Shown here: positions 7,569 through 16,029 of the stretch, piece after piece
Position numbering within the stretch: position 1 is the first letter of the stretch
Layout: the number at the start of each line of letters is the position of its first letter
Source of the DNA: an uncultured Prevotellaceae bacterium
GTDB lineage: Bacteria > Bacteroidota > Bacteroidia > Bacteroidales > Bacteroidaceae
NCBI GenBank assembly: GCA_902774925.1
Contig: CACYKE010000004.1
Span: forward strand, 1 to 64,000
DNA: 64,000 nt
Direction: 5' to 3'
Translations under genes and position numbers: made by a program
Notes under the pieces: model-generated
Told to the model about the DNA's origin: nothing
Database searches by the model: none
What the model saw: the letters and a program-made list of their open reading frames with translations, nothing else

Positions 7569-9599
7569 TCAGTTATTCTCTTCTTTGATAAACTTCACGC
7601 AAATCATGGTGAGGTCGTCGTTCGGCTCTGCACCGTCACGATGTTTCTCTACCTCCGCACGCAGCATTTCGACAGTCTGCTCGCAGCTCTCGAAGGGCAC
7701 CGTCTCCATGAGTTCCAGGATGCGCTCGTCGGAGAACTGCTCCTGCTGGCGGTTTTCGGCCTCGTTGAGTCCGTCGGTATAGACGAACAGCGGGCTGTTG
7801 GTAATATCTGCTATCTCTTCGCCCTCGTAATCGAGTTCGGGAATGATTCCCACAGGGGCGTTAGGCACCATATCAATGAATTCGGGCTTGCCGTTACGCA
7901 AGAGTACGGGAGGATTATGACCTGCATTACAGAAGTCCAGATGACCTGTCTCGAGGTCGAGCAAGCCTAAGAACATCGTCACAAACATACCCGTCTCGTT
8001 GTCCTCGCCCGACAGGGCGTTGTTGATGCGCGTGGCAATCTCGGCAGGTTTCATCTCCTGAGCGGCCAGCGTACAGAACAGTCGTGTGGCCTGAGCCATA
8101 AACAGTGAGGCCGGCACACCCTTGCCCGATACGTCGCCCAAACAGAAGTACAGCTTGTCGCTCTTGCCTTCCTCGTTGCTCTCGGCCAAATAGTAGCCGT
8201 AAAGGTCGCCACCAACCTCCTTCGCAGGCGTCATAGAGCCATAGAGGTCGAGGTCAGGACGGTTTGGAAACGTGCGCGGCACCATGCCCATCTGGATGTT
8301 TCGGGCGATACGCAGGTCGCTCTCGATACGCTCCTTGGCGGTCGTCGTCTCTTCCAGCTGGTCGTAGGCGGTGAGGAGTTCCTCGTGGGTAGCCTGCAGC
8401 TGGTCGTGGGCTTTCTTCAAGCGCCGTGCAGCAATGATGCGGAATACGACGAATATCACCAAACCCACAAGTATCAGTCCAATGATGATGAGCATGTTAC
8501 GGAACTGTGCACGTTCCTGTTGCATCTTCAGTTCGTCAACCTGGAAAATCGTGCTCAATTCATTCAGCTGGTTTTTGGTATCTGCCCTGCTGATGGAGTC
8601 CTTTATCTGATACATATCATGATAGAGTGCCGACGACTCCTCATAACGGTGCAGCTGGCTAAGTATCGAAGCCCGTTGCGCGGCGACAGTCAGATAGACA
8701 GCCTTATCCTCACCGGGCTGGATCAACTTCATACGACGATCGTTCAACTCTATTGCTTCGTTCAGACGTCCCTGCTTCAGTCGCAGTTGAGCCTGAGTAT
8801 TAAGCCAGGCCGCTCCTTCGTATCCTGTCTCAATAAACAACAGCGTCTTCGCATGTTGCAAAATCTGGTCTGCATCATCCAAACGGTTCTGCCCCAAAGC
8901 TGACTGAGCGCAAGCAATATCGTAGTAGAACCAAAGCATGTCCTGAATTTCCTTTCTGAACTGTTTGTTTTCAAGTATGAATTTTATCAGAAAAGGCTTC
9001 CATCCAACAGTCAGCCGTTGCAGCTCATCATATTTACCCAGCTCGTTAAGCACGTCACCCAGATAAGAGTACAGCTCAGGAGTCGGGGAAGGATATGGCG
9101 AAATAGTCAGCATGAGGCCGAGGCCTTTCTGATAAGCATTTTTGCTCTCCTCGAGGTTGTTCATGTTCAAATAAACATTACCCATCGTGTAATAGGTAAT
9201 GGCCAAAGGATAGGTCTGATTACTCTCCCTAGCCTCATCGAACATCTTTTGCACCTCTCGAAGGGCAAGATTTTTCTGGTTATTATAATATATTAAGGTA
9301 TTGATATAATAAGTCCACAATTCGTAATAGCAATTCCACTGCTCAAGTCGTGCCAGCGTTTTCTTATCCTCTTCAAAATGAGCATCGATAGAATCTTTCT
9401 TACCCCCGTTATAGAAAGTTGCCATGCGTTCCACCAACAACTTAGCCAGTTCTTCCTTGTAATTATTCTTACTGGCACTCTTGATCTTCTTGTTCATTTC
9501 CTGAACGACCTCCTGACCGGCAGCACGAATCCCGAGAGGCATCAGAATGCTTCCCCAGAGACAGATGGTGATGGTCAGTATCGCTCTTAACATACGCAT
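7569..9599 (-). CDS. TPR membrane protein with SpoIIE-type PP2C phosphatase domain (676 aa)
   Basis: The order is N-terminal hydrophobic signal or anchor (1-27), a helical TPR region (about 40-350, clear TPRs near 133-165 and 265-335), a membrane helix (368-390), a coiled coil (393-430) and a C-terminal SpoIIE/PP2C phosphatase domain (about 430-670). Metal-binding motifs are GGDLYGY (D465) and GDVSGKG (D489), followed by NAGHNPP and DGLNEA. The predicted topology puts the TPR sensor in the periplasm and the phosphatase in the cytoplasm, as in RsbU-type signal receivers. It should dephosphorylate the STAS protein encoded two genes on. The start lies 7 bases after the AraC-type regulator gene. 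Confidence 0.9.
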   Translation of the reverse strand: MRMLRAILTITICLWGSILMPLGIRAAGQEVVQEMNKKIKSASKNNYKEELAKLLVERMATFYNGGKKDSIDAHFEEDKKTLARLEQWNCYYELWTYYINTLIYYNNQKNLALREVQKMFDEARESNQTYPLAITYYTMGNVYLNMNNLEESKNAYQKGLGLMLTISPYPSPTPELYSYLGDVLNELGKYDELQRLTVGWKPFLIKFILENKQFRKEIQDMLWFYYDIACAQSALGQNRLDDADQILQHAKTLLFIETGYEGAAWLNTQAQLRLKQGRLNEAIELNDRRMKLIQPGEDKAVYLTVAAQRASILSQLHRYEESSALYHDMYQIKDSISRADTKNQLNELSTIFQVDELKMQQERAQFRNMLIIIGLILVGLVIFVVFRIIAARRLKKAHDQLQATHEELLTAYDQLEETTTAKERIESDLRIARNIQMGMVPRTFPNRPDLDLYGSMTPAKEVGGDLYGYYLAESNEEGKSDKLYFCLGDVSGKGVPASLFMAQATRLFCTLAAQEMKPAEIATRINNALSGEDNETGMFVTMFLGLLDLETGHLDFCNAGHNPPVLLRNGKPEFIDMVPNAPVGIIPELDYEGEEIADITNSPLFVYTDGLNEAENRQQEQFSDERILELMETVPFESCEQTVEMLRAEVEKHRDGAEPNDDLTMICVKFIKEENN

Positions 9600-9606
9600 A
9601 AATGGT

Positions 9607-10491
9607 TCAGACGATGACTCGCGTCTTATGATAATTCTCGCGGAACTCCGAGGGCGAACAGCCTTTCTTCTTCTTGAAGATACGGTTGAAGTTGCTCAGA
9701 TTGTTGAATCCGCTCTGGAAACTGATTTCGGCAATGCTCCTGGCAGTGTCGACGAGCATACGGCTGGCATAACCCAGACGCATCTCGATGATATAATCGC
9801 TCAGGTTACGGCCCGTATGCAACTTGAAGAAGCGGCTGAAGGCCGAAGGACTCATACCCGCAATGTCAGCCAGCGTGTTCAGGCGGATTTCGTCCATATA
9901 GTTCTTGGCGATATAGTTCTTTACTTTCAGCACACGGCGCGAATCGCTCTCCACCTCGACCTTGGCATAGCTCGAAGTAGCCAGCGTGCGGGCACCCTCG
10001 CAGCGCGACAGCTCGTAGAGGATGGTCAGGAACTGCATCACAGCATAGAAGCCGTCCTTCACACTGCTGAGCGTGTCGAGCTGCTGATAGACGCGCATGA
10101 TGGCATCCATGGGGAACGACAGGCCCTTACGGGCTTCCTTCAGCATTTTCCGCAGGCTGTGGAAGGGATTACGTGAGAGGAATCCGTCGTCGCTCAAGTC
10201 CAGATAGAACTGGACGGTGATCTCGCGGATGTCGTCGCTGGTACAGGTGTTCTGTTCCCAGACGTGCTCAAGATCAGGACTGGTGATGAGCACGAGGTCG
10301 TAGTCGCCAATGACCTCGTTAGAGTCGCCAACGATTCGCCGCACACCGGCAGCGTGCTCAACGAAATTGAGTTCGAACACCTCGTGGTTGTGGATGGGAT
10401 AGGTGAACTCCTTCTTCCTGCGGTCGGCAATATAGAGGGCGTCCTTACCCATCAGCGGGGTGATTTCGTGGATGACTCGTGACTCTTCCAT
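9607..10491 (-). CDS. AraC-family transcriptional regulator (294 aa)
   Basis: Residues about 20-110 form a cupin-like sensor domain (HNHEVFELNFV). Residues about 190-290 hold the double helix-turn-helix with the AraC signature (IAGMSPSAFSRFFK and ISFQSGFNNLSNFNRIFKKKKG). It sits between dapA (35-base gap filled by TCTAG repeats) and the phosphatase gene (7-base gap), all on one strand. It probably regulates this cluster or a sugar-related regulon; the effector is unknown. Confidence 0.9.
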   Translation of the reverse strand: MEESRVIHEITPLMGKDALYIADRRKKEFTYPIHNHEVFELNFVEHAAGVRRIVGDSNEVIGDYDLVLITSPDLEHVWEQNTCTSDDIREITVQFYLDLSDDGFLSRNPFHSLRKMLKEARKGLSFPMDAIMRVYQQLDTLSSVKDGFYAVMQFLTILYELSRCEGARTLATSSYAKVEVESDSRRVLKVKNYIAKNYMDEIRLNTLADIAGMSPSAFSRFFKLHTGRNLSDYIIEMRLGYASRMLVDTARSIAEISFQSGFNNLSNFNRIFKKKKGCSPSEFRENYHKTRVIV

Positions 10492-10498
10492 TGTTTTT

Positions 10499-10534
10499 TC
10501 TAGTTAATCTAGATACTCTAGAGATTCTAGATTT
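10499..10534. repeat. TCTAGNNNN 9-base tandem repeat, four units
   Basis: Four consecutive 9-base units start TCTAG (10499, 10508, 10517, 10526). The array fills the space between dapA and the AraC gene, and the dapA stop codon TAG (10527-10529, minus strand) is part of the last unit. Arrays of the same type occur at 19448-19492 and 39627-39662. Confidence 0.9.
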
Positions 10535-11414
10535 TCAATTCTTTTAATATATCACTCATGCGCTGCATATTCTTGATGCGCATAGGCACCAGGGGCAGGC
10601 GCAACACATTCTCGATAAAGCCCATCTCGCTGAGCATAGCCTTCACGCCGGCGGGATTGCCGTCGACGAAGAGCAGCGAGAAGAGGTCGGTGAAGCGATG
10701 GTGAATCTTGCGGGCAGGGTCGTACTCGCCGCGCATCTGCAGGCGAATCATCTTCGAGAACTCCTTAGGCAGCGCATTGCCAATGACACTGATGACACCA
10801 ACGGCACCACACGACACCATCGGGAATGTCAGGGCATCGTCACCACTGATGACGTCGAAGTCGTTGGGTTTGTTCTTGATGATTTCGTCGACCTGCTCAA
10901 GATTGCCCGAGGCCTCCTTGATAGCCACGATATTCTCGCAGTCGTTGGCCAGACGCACCGTCGTAGCAGCCGTCATATTGACACCCGTACGTCCGGGAAC
11001 GTTATACAGCACCACTGGCAGCTTCGTGGCTGCGGCAATGGTCTTGAAATGCTGATAGAGTCCTTCCTGCGAAGGTTTATTGTAATAGGGACATACGCTC
11101 AGTATGCCGTCGATACCCTGGAAATCGCGCGTCTGGAGCTCTTCGACGATAGCTGCGGTATTATTGCCGCCACAACCCATGAGGATAGGCACGCGGCCTC
11201 CCACCAGACTCACTATCGTCTCCTTGATTTTTTGCTTTTCGTCGGCCGTGAGCACAGGAGTCTCACCGGTAGTAGCCAGAATGCACAGGAAATCAGCACC
11301 GTTGTCGAGTTGATACTCGACAAGACGGACGAGTGACTTATAGTCCACCGATCCGTCCTCCTTGAAGGGCGTCACCAATGCTATACCTAGCCCTTTGAAG
11401 ATATTTCGTACCAT
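10527..11414 (-). CDS. dapA: 4-hydroxy-tetrahydrodipicolinate synthase
   Basis: This class I aldolase condenses pyruvate with aspartate semialdehyde in lysine and diaminopimelate synthesis (cytoplasm). At 295 residues it is the normal length. Visible motifs are ATTGE (47-51), the catalytic Tyr in LYNVPGRTG (Y137) and the Schiff-base Lys in AIKEASG (K166). A -7 box (TAATTTTG, 11453-11446) lies about 30 bases before the start. The stop codon lies within a TCTAG repeat unit. The downstream AraC and partner-switch genes are on the same strand and may be read through. Confidence 0.95.
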   Translation of the reverse strand: MVRNIFKGLGIALVTPFKEDGSVDYKSLVRLVEYQLDNGADFLCILATTGETPVLTADEKQKIKETIVSLVGGRVPILMGCGGNNTAAIVEELQTRDFQGIDGILSVCPYYNKPSQEGLYQHFKTIAAATKLPVVLYNVPGRTGVNMTAATTVRLANDCENIVAIKEASGNLEQVDEIIKNKPNDFDVISGDDALTFPMVSCGAVGVISVIGNALPKEFSKMIRLQMRGEYDPARKIHHRFTDLFSLLFVDGNPAGVKAMLSEMGFIENVLRLPLVPMRIKNMQRMSDILKELKI

Positions 11415-11445
11415 ATAAAAATTAAGAATTCTTACTTATCGTGCG

Positions 11446-11453
11446 CAAAATTA
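11446..11453 (-). promoter_or_regulatory. Probable -7 box for dapA
   Basis: TAATTTTG on the minus strand matches TAnnTTTG and lies 31 bases before the dapA start. A -33 TTG at the usual distance is not obvious. Confidence 0.5.
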
Positions 11454-11502
11454 CTAATTTTTATTGGAAACGAGTAGCATTTTGCAAAAAAAATATCATT
11501 TT

Positions 11503-12093
11503 TCAGTGCAAATATGCATAAAAGTACCAATAAGTGCCTTCATATTGACGGAAAACTGCCACCTGACGAGCCTTCTTGTCGGGATATTGTGCCTCAAGAC
11601 GCTGCATATCCTGATAGTCGGTCTCCAACACCTCGTCCTGATAGTTGACCTGACGGCTCGAACGCAGGTGGTTGTACTGTATCAAAGCCTGCTTGTAGTA
11701 GCGGGGCAGCTGCTTGTCAATCTTGTAATGGCGCGGCAGCACTTCGACAAAACGGTCAAGGTTCTTGTTGATGAGGTAACCGCAGAGCTCGTAGTCGCCG
11801 CCTTTCTTGATAAACTCATCACCCGTACCGGTAATGGGATATTGAAAGAGGCATTCACCCAGCAGGTGTTCGTGGTTCAGCGCCTCCATACGCAGCTGGA
11901 GCAGTTTGCGGTTCGTCTTGTCAGAACGCTCGCCAACCTTCAAGGCCTCCTGATAGTCACCTTTGGCCATGAGGCTCTCCATGTGCTGAGCGTACAGATC
12001 TACGTCACGAGGAGCAATGGCTATGCCGATGACAAGCATCAGCACAGCCATGATGAGAGATATTTGCCACGTACGGCGAAAATTCACTTTCAT
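11503..12093 (-). CDS. Small membrane-anchored protein, possibly DUF6057-like (196 aa)
   Basis: One N-terminal membrane helix (about residues 12-28) is followed by a helical TPR-like region (KGDYQEALKVGER) and a C-terminus ending GTYWYFYAYLH. The pattern 'YY..AL..YNH ... D..DM..LE..YPD ... GTYW.FY.Y' loosely resembles the C-terminal part of the long Bacteroidota DUF6057 membrane proteins, but this protein is much shorter; the assignment is tentative. It lies 47 bases after glgB on the same strand. No catalytic motif is seen. Confidence 0.6.
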   Translation of the reverse strand: MKVNFRRTWQISLIMAVLMLVIGIAIAPRDVDLYAQHMESLMAKGDYQEALKVGERSDKTNRKLLQLRMEALNHEHLLGECLFQYPITGTGDEFIKKGGDYELCGYLINKNLDRFVEVLPRHYKIDKQLPRYYKQALIQYNHLRSSRQVNYQDEVLETDYQDMQRLEAQYPDKKARQVAVFRQYEGTYWYFYAYLH

Positions 12094-12140
12094 ATACGAG
12101 ATGAATTCTTCAATTCTCTAATTCTTGATTAAAAACTCAC

Positions 12141-14246
12141 TTACAGTTTTCTGAGGACGACAGCCGAACGGGCAGGGATATAGAGTTTGAGCCACTCCTT
12201 CTTGTCCTGCACATACAGCGGGTCGTAGTTAGTGAGGTGGGTAATAGTGTCGTCGGCAAAGCCATTGCCGCCAAACTCCTTGGCGTCGGTGTTGAGCACC
12301 ACCTCGTAAGAACCCGTAGGAACGAGGAATCCGTAGTCGGTATACGAACGTGTGGGCGAGAAGTTGAAGACGAAGACGAGGTCGCCACGCATGTAGCACA
12401 GCACCTGATCACCATCGTCGTGCCAGATTTCCTGGACGGGTGTTGCCTGGAAATTCTTCTGCGACTTGATGACCTCCAACATCTTACGGTCGAAGTCTCC
12501 CAGCCAGTGGTAGCAGAGGTCTTTGTTGTCCACGAGGTTCCACTGACGACGGGCATACTTGTACGACCAGCCGTTACCCTCGCGCGGGAAGTCAATCCAT
12601 TCGGGATGGCCGAACTCGTTACCCATGAAGTTAAGGTAACCGCCGTTGATGGCACCAGCCGTCACAAGGCGAATCATCTTGTGCAGGGCGATACCGCGCT
12701 GAGCGAGGTCGTTGACGTCCTTCTTGGCGAAGTGCCAGTACATATCGGCATCAATCAGACGGAAGATAATGGTTTTGTCGCCCACCAAAGCCTGGTCGTG
12801 CGACTCGCAATACGAGATGGTCTTCTCGTCGGGACGGCGGTTTTTCACTTCCCAGAAGATGCTGCAGACGTTGATATCCTCGTCGCGCACTTCCTTGATG
12901 GTCTTGATCCAGTAGTCGGGGATGTTCATCGCCATGCGATAGTCGAAGCCGTAACCGCCATCCTCGAACTTAGCTGCAAGGCCGGGCATGCCGGACACTT
13001 CCTCGGCAATGGTGATGGCGTTCTTGTTGACCTCGTGAATCAGGCAGTTAGCCAGCGTCAGGTAGCAGATGGCGTTGTCGTCCTCGTGACCATTGAAGTA
13101 GTCACCATAGCCTCCGAAGGCCTCACCTAGACCGTGCGAGTAATACAGCATAGAGGTAACACCATCGAAGCGGAAACCGTCGAACTTAAACTCCTCGAGC
13201 CAGTATTTACAGTTAGAGAGCAGGAAATGGAGCACGTCGTCCTTGCCATAGTCGAAGCACAGCGAGTCCCAGGCGGGATGCTCGTGGCGGTCGCCCTCGT
13301 AGAAGAACTGGTTGGGGTCGCCAGCGAGGTTGCCCAAACCTTCGACCTCGTTCTTTACGGCGTGTGAGTGAACGATATCCATAATGACGGCAATACCCAT
13401 CTTGTGAGCGGTGTCAATCATCTCCTTCAAATCCTCGGGAGTACCGAAACGGCTGCTGGGAGCGAAGAAGCTGCTGACGTGGTAGCCGAAGGAGCCGTAG
13501 TAGGGATGCTCCTGAATAGCCATTACCTGAATGGCGTTATAGCCGTCCTTCTTGACACGCGGCAGCACGTTCTCGGTGAATTCCTTGTAGGTGCCGACTT
13601 TCTCAGCATCCTGACTCATTCCCACGTGGCACTCGTAAATCAACAGCGGAGACTTGTTGGGCTTGAAGGTCTTTTTCTTCCACTCGTAGGGCTTTTCGGG
13701 GTTCCATACTTGAGCAGAGAAGATCTTCGTCTGGTCGTCCTGCACCACACGACGGCACCAAGCGGGAATGCGCTCGCCTTCTCCCCCATTCCACTTCACC
13801 TTCATCTTATAAAGTTGTCCGTGCTTGAGGGCTTTCTCCGAGAGTTTCAACTCCCAGTTGCCTGTGCCTTCAATGCGCTTGCACTTGTACTTCTCGTCCT
13901 CCTGCCAGTTGTTGAAATCGCCAATGAGGTAGATTTCTGTGGCGTTAGGTGCCCACTCGCGGAACACCCAGCCCTTAGCGAGCTTGTGGAGACCAAAATA
14001 GAGGTGACCGCTGGCAAAGTCCGACAGGGTCTTTTTGCCGTTACGCGTCAACTGTCCGATCTTCCACAAAGCGTGGTCGTGACGTCCACGGATGGCCTGC
14101 TCGAAGGGTTCGAGCCAGCCGTCGTCGCGTACCAGTCCAATATGTTGGGGAACTTCTACCTTTTTCTTCGGAGCTGCTTTCTTTGCAGCAGTTTTCTTTG
14201 CAGGAGCCTTCTTGGCTGCTGTTGTTGTTTTCTTTGTTGTTGCCAT
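12141..14246 (-). CDS. glgB: 1,4-alpha-glucan (glycogen) branching enzyme, GH13
   Basis: The enzyme forms alpha-1,6 branches in glycogen. After a basic low-complexity tail (residues 1-30, repeats of AAKK/PAKK) come a CBM48-like domain (about 60-165) and the GH13 barrel. Catalytic signatures are GFRFDGV (nucleophile Asp), TIAEEVSG (acid/base Glu) and ESHDQAL (transition-state Asp). At 701 residues with this domain order it resembles the eukaryote-like GH13_8 branch rather than E. coli GlgB. It lies between a YhcH-family gene and a small membrane protein on the same strand. The Lys/Ala-rich tail is unusual for the family. A half-size GT5 synthase-like gene is encoded elsewhere (36962-37762). 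Confidence 0.95.
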   Translation of the reverse strand: MATTKKTTTAAKKAPAKKTAAKKAAPKKKVEVPQHIGLVRDDGWLEPFEQAIRGRHDHALWKIGQLTRNGKKTLSDFASGHLYFGLHKLAKGWVFREWAPNATEIYLIGDFNNWQEDEKYKCKRIEGTGNWELKLSEKALKHGQLYKMKVKWNGGEGERIPAWCRRVVQDDQTKIFSAQVWNPEKPYEWKKKTFKPNKSPLLIYECHVGMSQDAEKVGTYKEFTENVLPRVKKDGYNAIQVMAIQEHPYYGSFGYHVSSFFAPSSRFGTPEDLKEMIDTAHKMGIAVIMDIVHSHAVKNEVEGLGNLAGDPNQFFYEGDRHEHPAWDSLCFDYGKDDVLHFLLSNCKYWLEEFKFDGFRFDGVTSMLYYSHGLGEAFGGYGDYFNGHEDDNAICYLTLANCLIHEVNKNAITIAEEVSGMPGLAAKFEDGGYGFDYRMAMNIPDYWIKTIKEVRDEDINVCSIFWEVKNRRPDEKTISYCESHDQALVGDKTIIFRLIDADMYWHFAKKDVNDLAQRGIALHKMIRLVTAGAINGGYLNFMGNEFGHPEWIDFPREGNGWSYKYARRQWNLVDNKDLCYHWLGDFDRKMLEVIKSQKNFQATPVQEIWHDDGDQVLCYMRGDLVFVFNFSPTRSYTDYGFLVPTGSYEVVLNTDAKEFGGNGFADDTITHLTNYDPLYVQDKKEWLKLYIPARSAVVLRKL

Positions 14247-14295
14247 AATATTTAGGTAATGTAGGGTTGTTAGCGATTGTAGGGGTTATCAGGGA

Positions 14296-14742
14296 TTAGG
14301 CCTTCACTTTGAAGATGGCCTTTTTAATCTCGGGGAAACCGGTAATACAGGGAGCGTGACCGTCCTGCGGGAAGAAAATAGCCATCATACCAGGCTGACA
14401 GGTGACATAGCTGTCGGCAGCGAGGTCGGGAATCTTCGTGATATCCTTCTCGGCATTATATTCGGCCTTCGGCAACTGGTCGCGCTGGGTATAGCCGAAG
14501 GTTTCCTCGCCCGACAGCGGAATCTGGATGTCAATCATCTTGTCGTGGGTCTCAATGACTGCCTCCTCGGGGGAACGGCCTTTGGCGACCTGGATGTTGA
14601 CAAAGAGGTCCTTGCCAACGATTTCGTGCTTACCGGGCTCAAGGGCGTTGAGGTCGTGCTGTTCGAGAAATTCTACCACCTTCGGGAACAGCGGATTCAC
14701 CGAGGCGTAATTCTTGAGGTTTTCAATCTTGTCAATAATCAT
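14296..14742 (-). CDS. YhcH/YjgK/YiaL family protein (148 aa)
   Basis: This is a single-domain DUF386-type protein of typical length, with the family-like segments 'EIVGKDLFVNIQ', 'ETHDKMIDIQIPLSGEE' and 'FFPQDGHAP'. Relatives form a cupin-like fold and are linked to sialic acid or other sugar catabolism, but the precise reaction is not settled. It lies 49 bases upstream of glgB on the same strand, consistent with a carbohydrate-related unit. Confidence 0.88.
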   Translation of the reverse strand: MIIDKIENLKNYASVNPLFPKVVEFLEQHDLNALEPGKHEIVGKDLFVNIQVAKGRSPEEAVIETHDKMIDIQIPLSGEETFGYTQRDQLPKAEYNAEKDITKIPDLAADSYVTCQPGMMAIFFPQDGHAPCITGFPEIKKAIFKVKA

Positions 14743-14773
14743 AACAATCTTATTTTTAAGTAGTTAAACACAT

Positions 14774-15895
14774 TTATCTCTTTACTTGTCGCTTTCCGCG
14801 AACATAAGAACCCTGGGCAGTGATATTGCCGTTGCGGTCTTTTTCCACGAAGTCACCGTCACGCTTGTCGTCAACGTAAGTGCCCTCAAAGCGCTTGCCT
14901 TCCTTGTCCTCCTCGATGGCAGGACCATTGCGCTTTCCGGCCTTGAAATGGCCCTTGAACTTCGAACCGTCGGCATAGCGGGCAATACCCTCGCCGTGTA
15001 TCTTACCATCTTTGAACTGTCCTTCAAAGATGTCGCCATTAGCACTTGTCAGCTTGCCGCGACCGTTGGGCTTATCATTCTTCCATTCGCCCTGATAGGT
15101 ATCGCCATGTTTCCACACGAGCATGCCCTGTCCGGATTTATCGCCATTCAAGAACTGGCCTGTATATTTGTCGCCATTGGCATAGCGGAAGACTCCCTGG
15201 CCCGTACGCGAGCCCTCAACATAGTCGCCTTCGTAGACATCACCGTTCTGGAAGCGGTAGATGCCTTTGCCCTGCTGTCTGTCGTTGACGAATTGGCCTA
15301 TATAGACATCGCCATTGGAGTATTTATACTGGCCCTTGCCGTTTTGGTGGTCATTCACCCACTGGCCGTCGTACACCGAGCCGTCACCCCAGTCGAAACG
15401 GCCCTTGCCGCTCTTCTTGTCCTGTTTCCACTCGCCGTCGTAATAAGCGCCAGCCTTGAACGTGTAACGACCGTGCCCGTGACGCAGATCGGCCTTCCAT
15501 TCACCATCGTACTTGTCACCATTGAAATAGTACATCACGCCGTGACCTTCGCGGTCGTCGCGGTACCAGAGGCCGTCATACCTATTATTATTGGCATAGT
15601 AGTAGATGCCCTTACCATGCTGGTGATCCTGCATCCACTCACCCTCGTATTTCTCGCCATCGGCGAAAGTGTAAATACCGAAGCCCTGGCGCTTGCCCTT
15701 GACGTATTCGCCCTCAAACATATCGCCGTCCTTCCATGTGGTGCGTCCTTTGCCATGCGGCTTTCCTGCCTGCATCTCGCCCTGATAGCTGCCACCGTCC
15801 TTCATCTTGTACGAACCCAGCGTAATTTTCTGTGCCGACACCCCGAGTGCGGCCGCCATCAATATTGTCGTGAGTATATATTTTGTCTTAACCAT
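14774..15895 (-). CDS. Secreted MORN-repeat protein (373 aa)
   Basis: A signal peptide (MVKTKYILTTILMAAALGVSAQ) is followed by about fourteen MORN repeats of the form Y.G....G...G.G.Y....G, covering nearly the whole chain and ending in a basic stretch. A possible upstream start at 15955 is rejected because a consensus promoter (15925-15956) would lie within that extension. MORN proteins form elongated beta structures and can bind lipids or other proteins; a cell-envelope role is inferred. It is divergent from kdsB. Confidence 0.88.
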   Translation of the reverse strand: MVKTKYILTTILMAAALGVSAQKITLGSYKMKDGGSYQGEMQAGKPHGKGRTTWKDGDMFEGEYVKGKRQGFGIYTFADGEKYEGEWMQDHQHGKGIYYYANNNRYDGLWYRDDREGHGVMYYFNGDKYDGEWKADLRHGHGRYTFKAGAYYDGEWKQDKKSGKGRFDWGDGSVYDGQWVNDHQNGKGQYKYSNGDVYIGQFVNDRQQGKGIYRFQNGDVYEGDYVEGSRTGQGVFRYANGDKYTGQFLNGDKSGQGMLVWKHGDTYQGEWKNDKPNGRGKLTSANGDIFEGQFKDGKIHGEGIARYADGSKFKGHFKAGKRNGPAIEEDKEGKRFEGTYVDDKRDGDFVEKDRNGNITAQGSYVRGKRQVKR

Positions 15896-15924
15896 AATTC
15901 TCTGTCGTATTATCAAAAACTTCA

Positions 15925-15956
15925 CAAAGGTACAATAATTATCCGATACCACCAAA
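15925..15956 (-). promoter_or_regulatory. Promoter of the MORN-repeat gene
   Basis: On the minus strand, TTTG (15956-15953) then 20 bases then TACCTTTG (15932-15925). The start codon at 15895 follows 29 bases later. This decides the start of the gene. Confidence 0.8.
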
Positions 15957-15995
15957 TATTTTGCGGAATCTTATTCGTTTTTTGGATTTATTTTG

Positions 15996-16003
15996 TAATT
16001 TTG
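15996..16003 (+). promoter_or_regulatory. -7 box for kdsB
   Basis: TAATTTTG matches TAnnTTTG, 26 bases before the kdsB start at 16030. The -33 element is poorly conserved. Confidence 0.55.
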
Positions 16004-16029
16004 CAGGCACATTAAGATTTTTACACGAT

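Noticed and set aside
10499..10534. TCTAG array as a transcription-factor operator for the adjacent AraC gene
   Set aside because: The same units occur inside coding regions elsewhere, so a repeat family explains it better than a specific operator.
9547..11336. Long plus-strand frames opposite the AraC regulator and dapA
   Set aside because: Antisense shadows of two genes with complete family motifs.
12237..14255. Three long plus-strand frames opposite glgB (12237-13130, 13134-13367, 13368-14255)
   Set aside because: All are shadows of the clearly coding branching-enzyme gene; no promoter, motifs or conserved start.
14774..15895. Regularly spaced similar units suggesting a CRISPR-like array
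   Set aside because: Units are codon-based MORN repeats in one open frame with diverged DNA; no constant repeats with unique spacers.
15895..15955. Longer MORN protein starting at 15955
   Set aside because: The extension would place the promoter in the coding region and bury the signal peptide.
14786..16015. 409-aa open frame on the plus strand opposite the MORN-repeat gene
   Set aside because: It mirrors the repetitive MORN codons, has hydrophobic low-complexity translation with no family motif, and the minus-strand gene has a signal peptide and consensus promoter.
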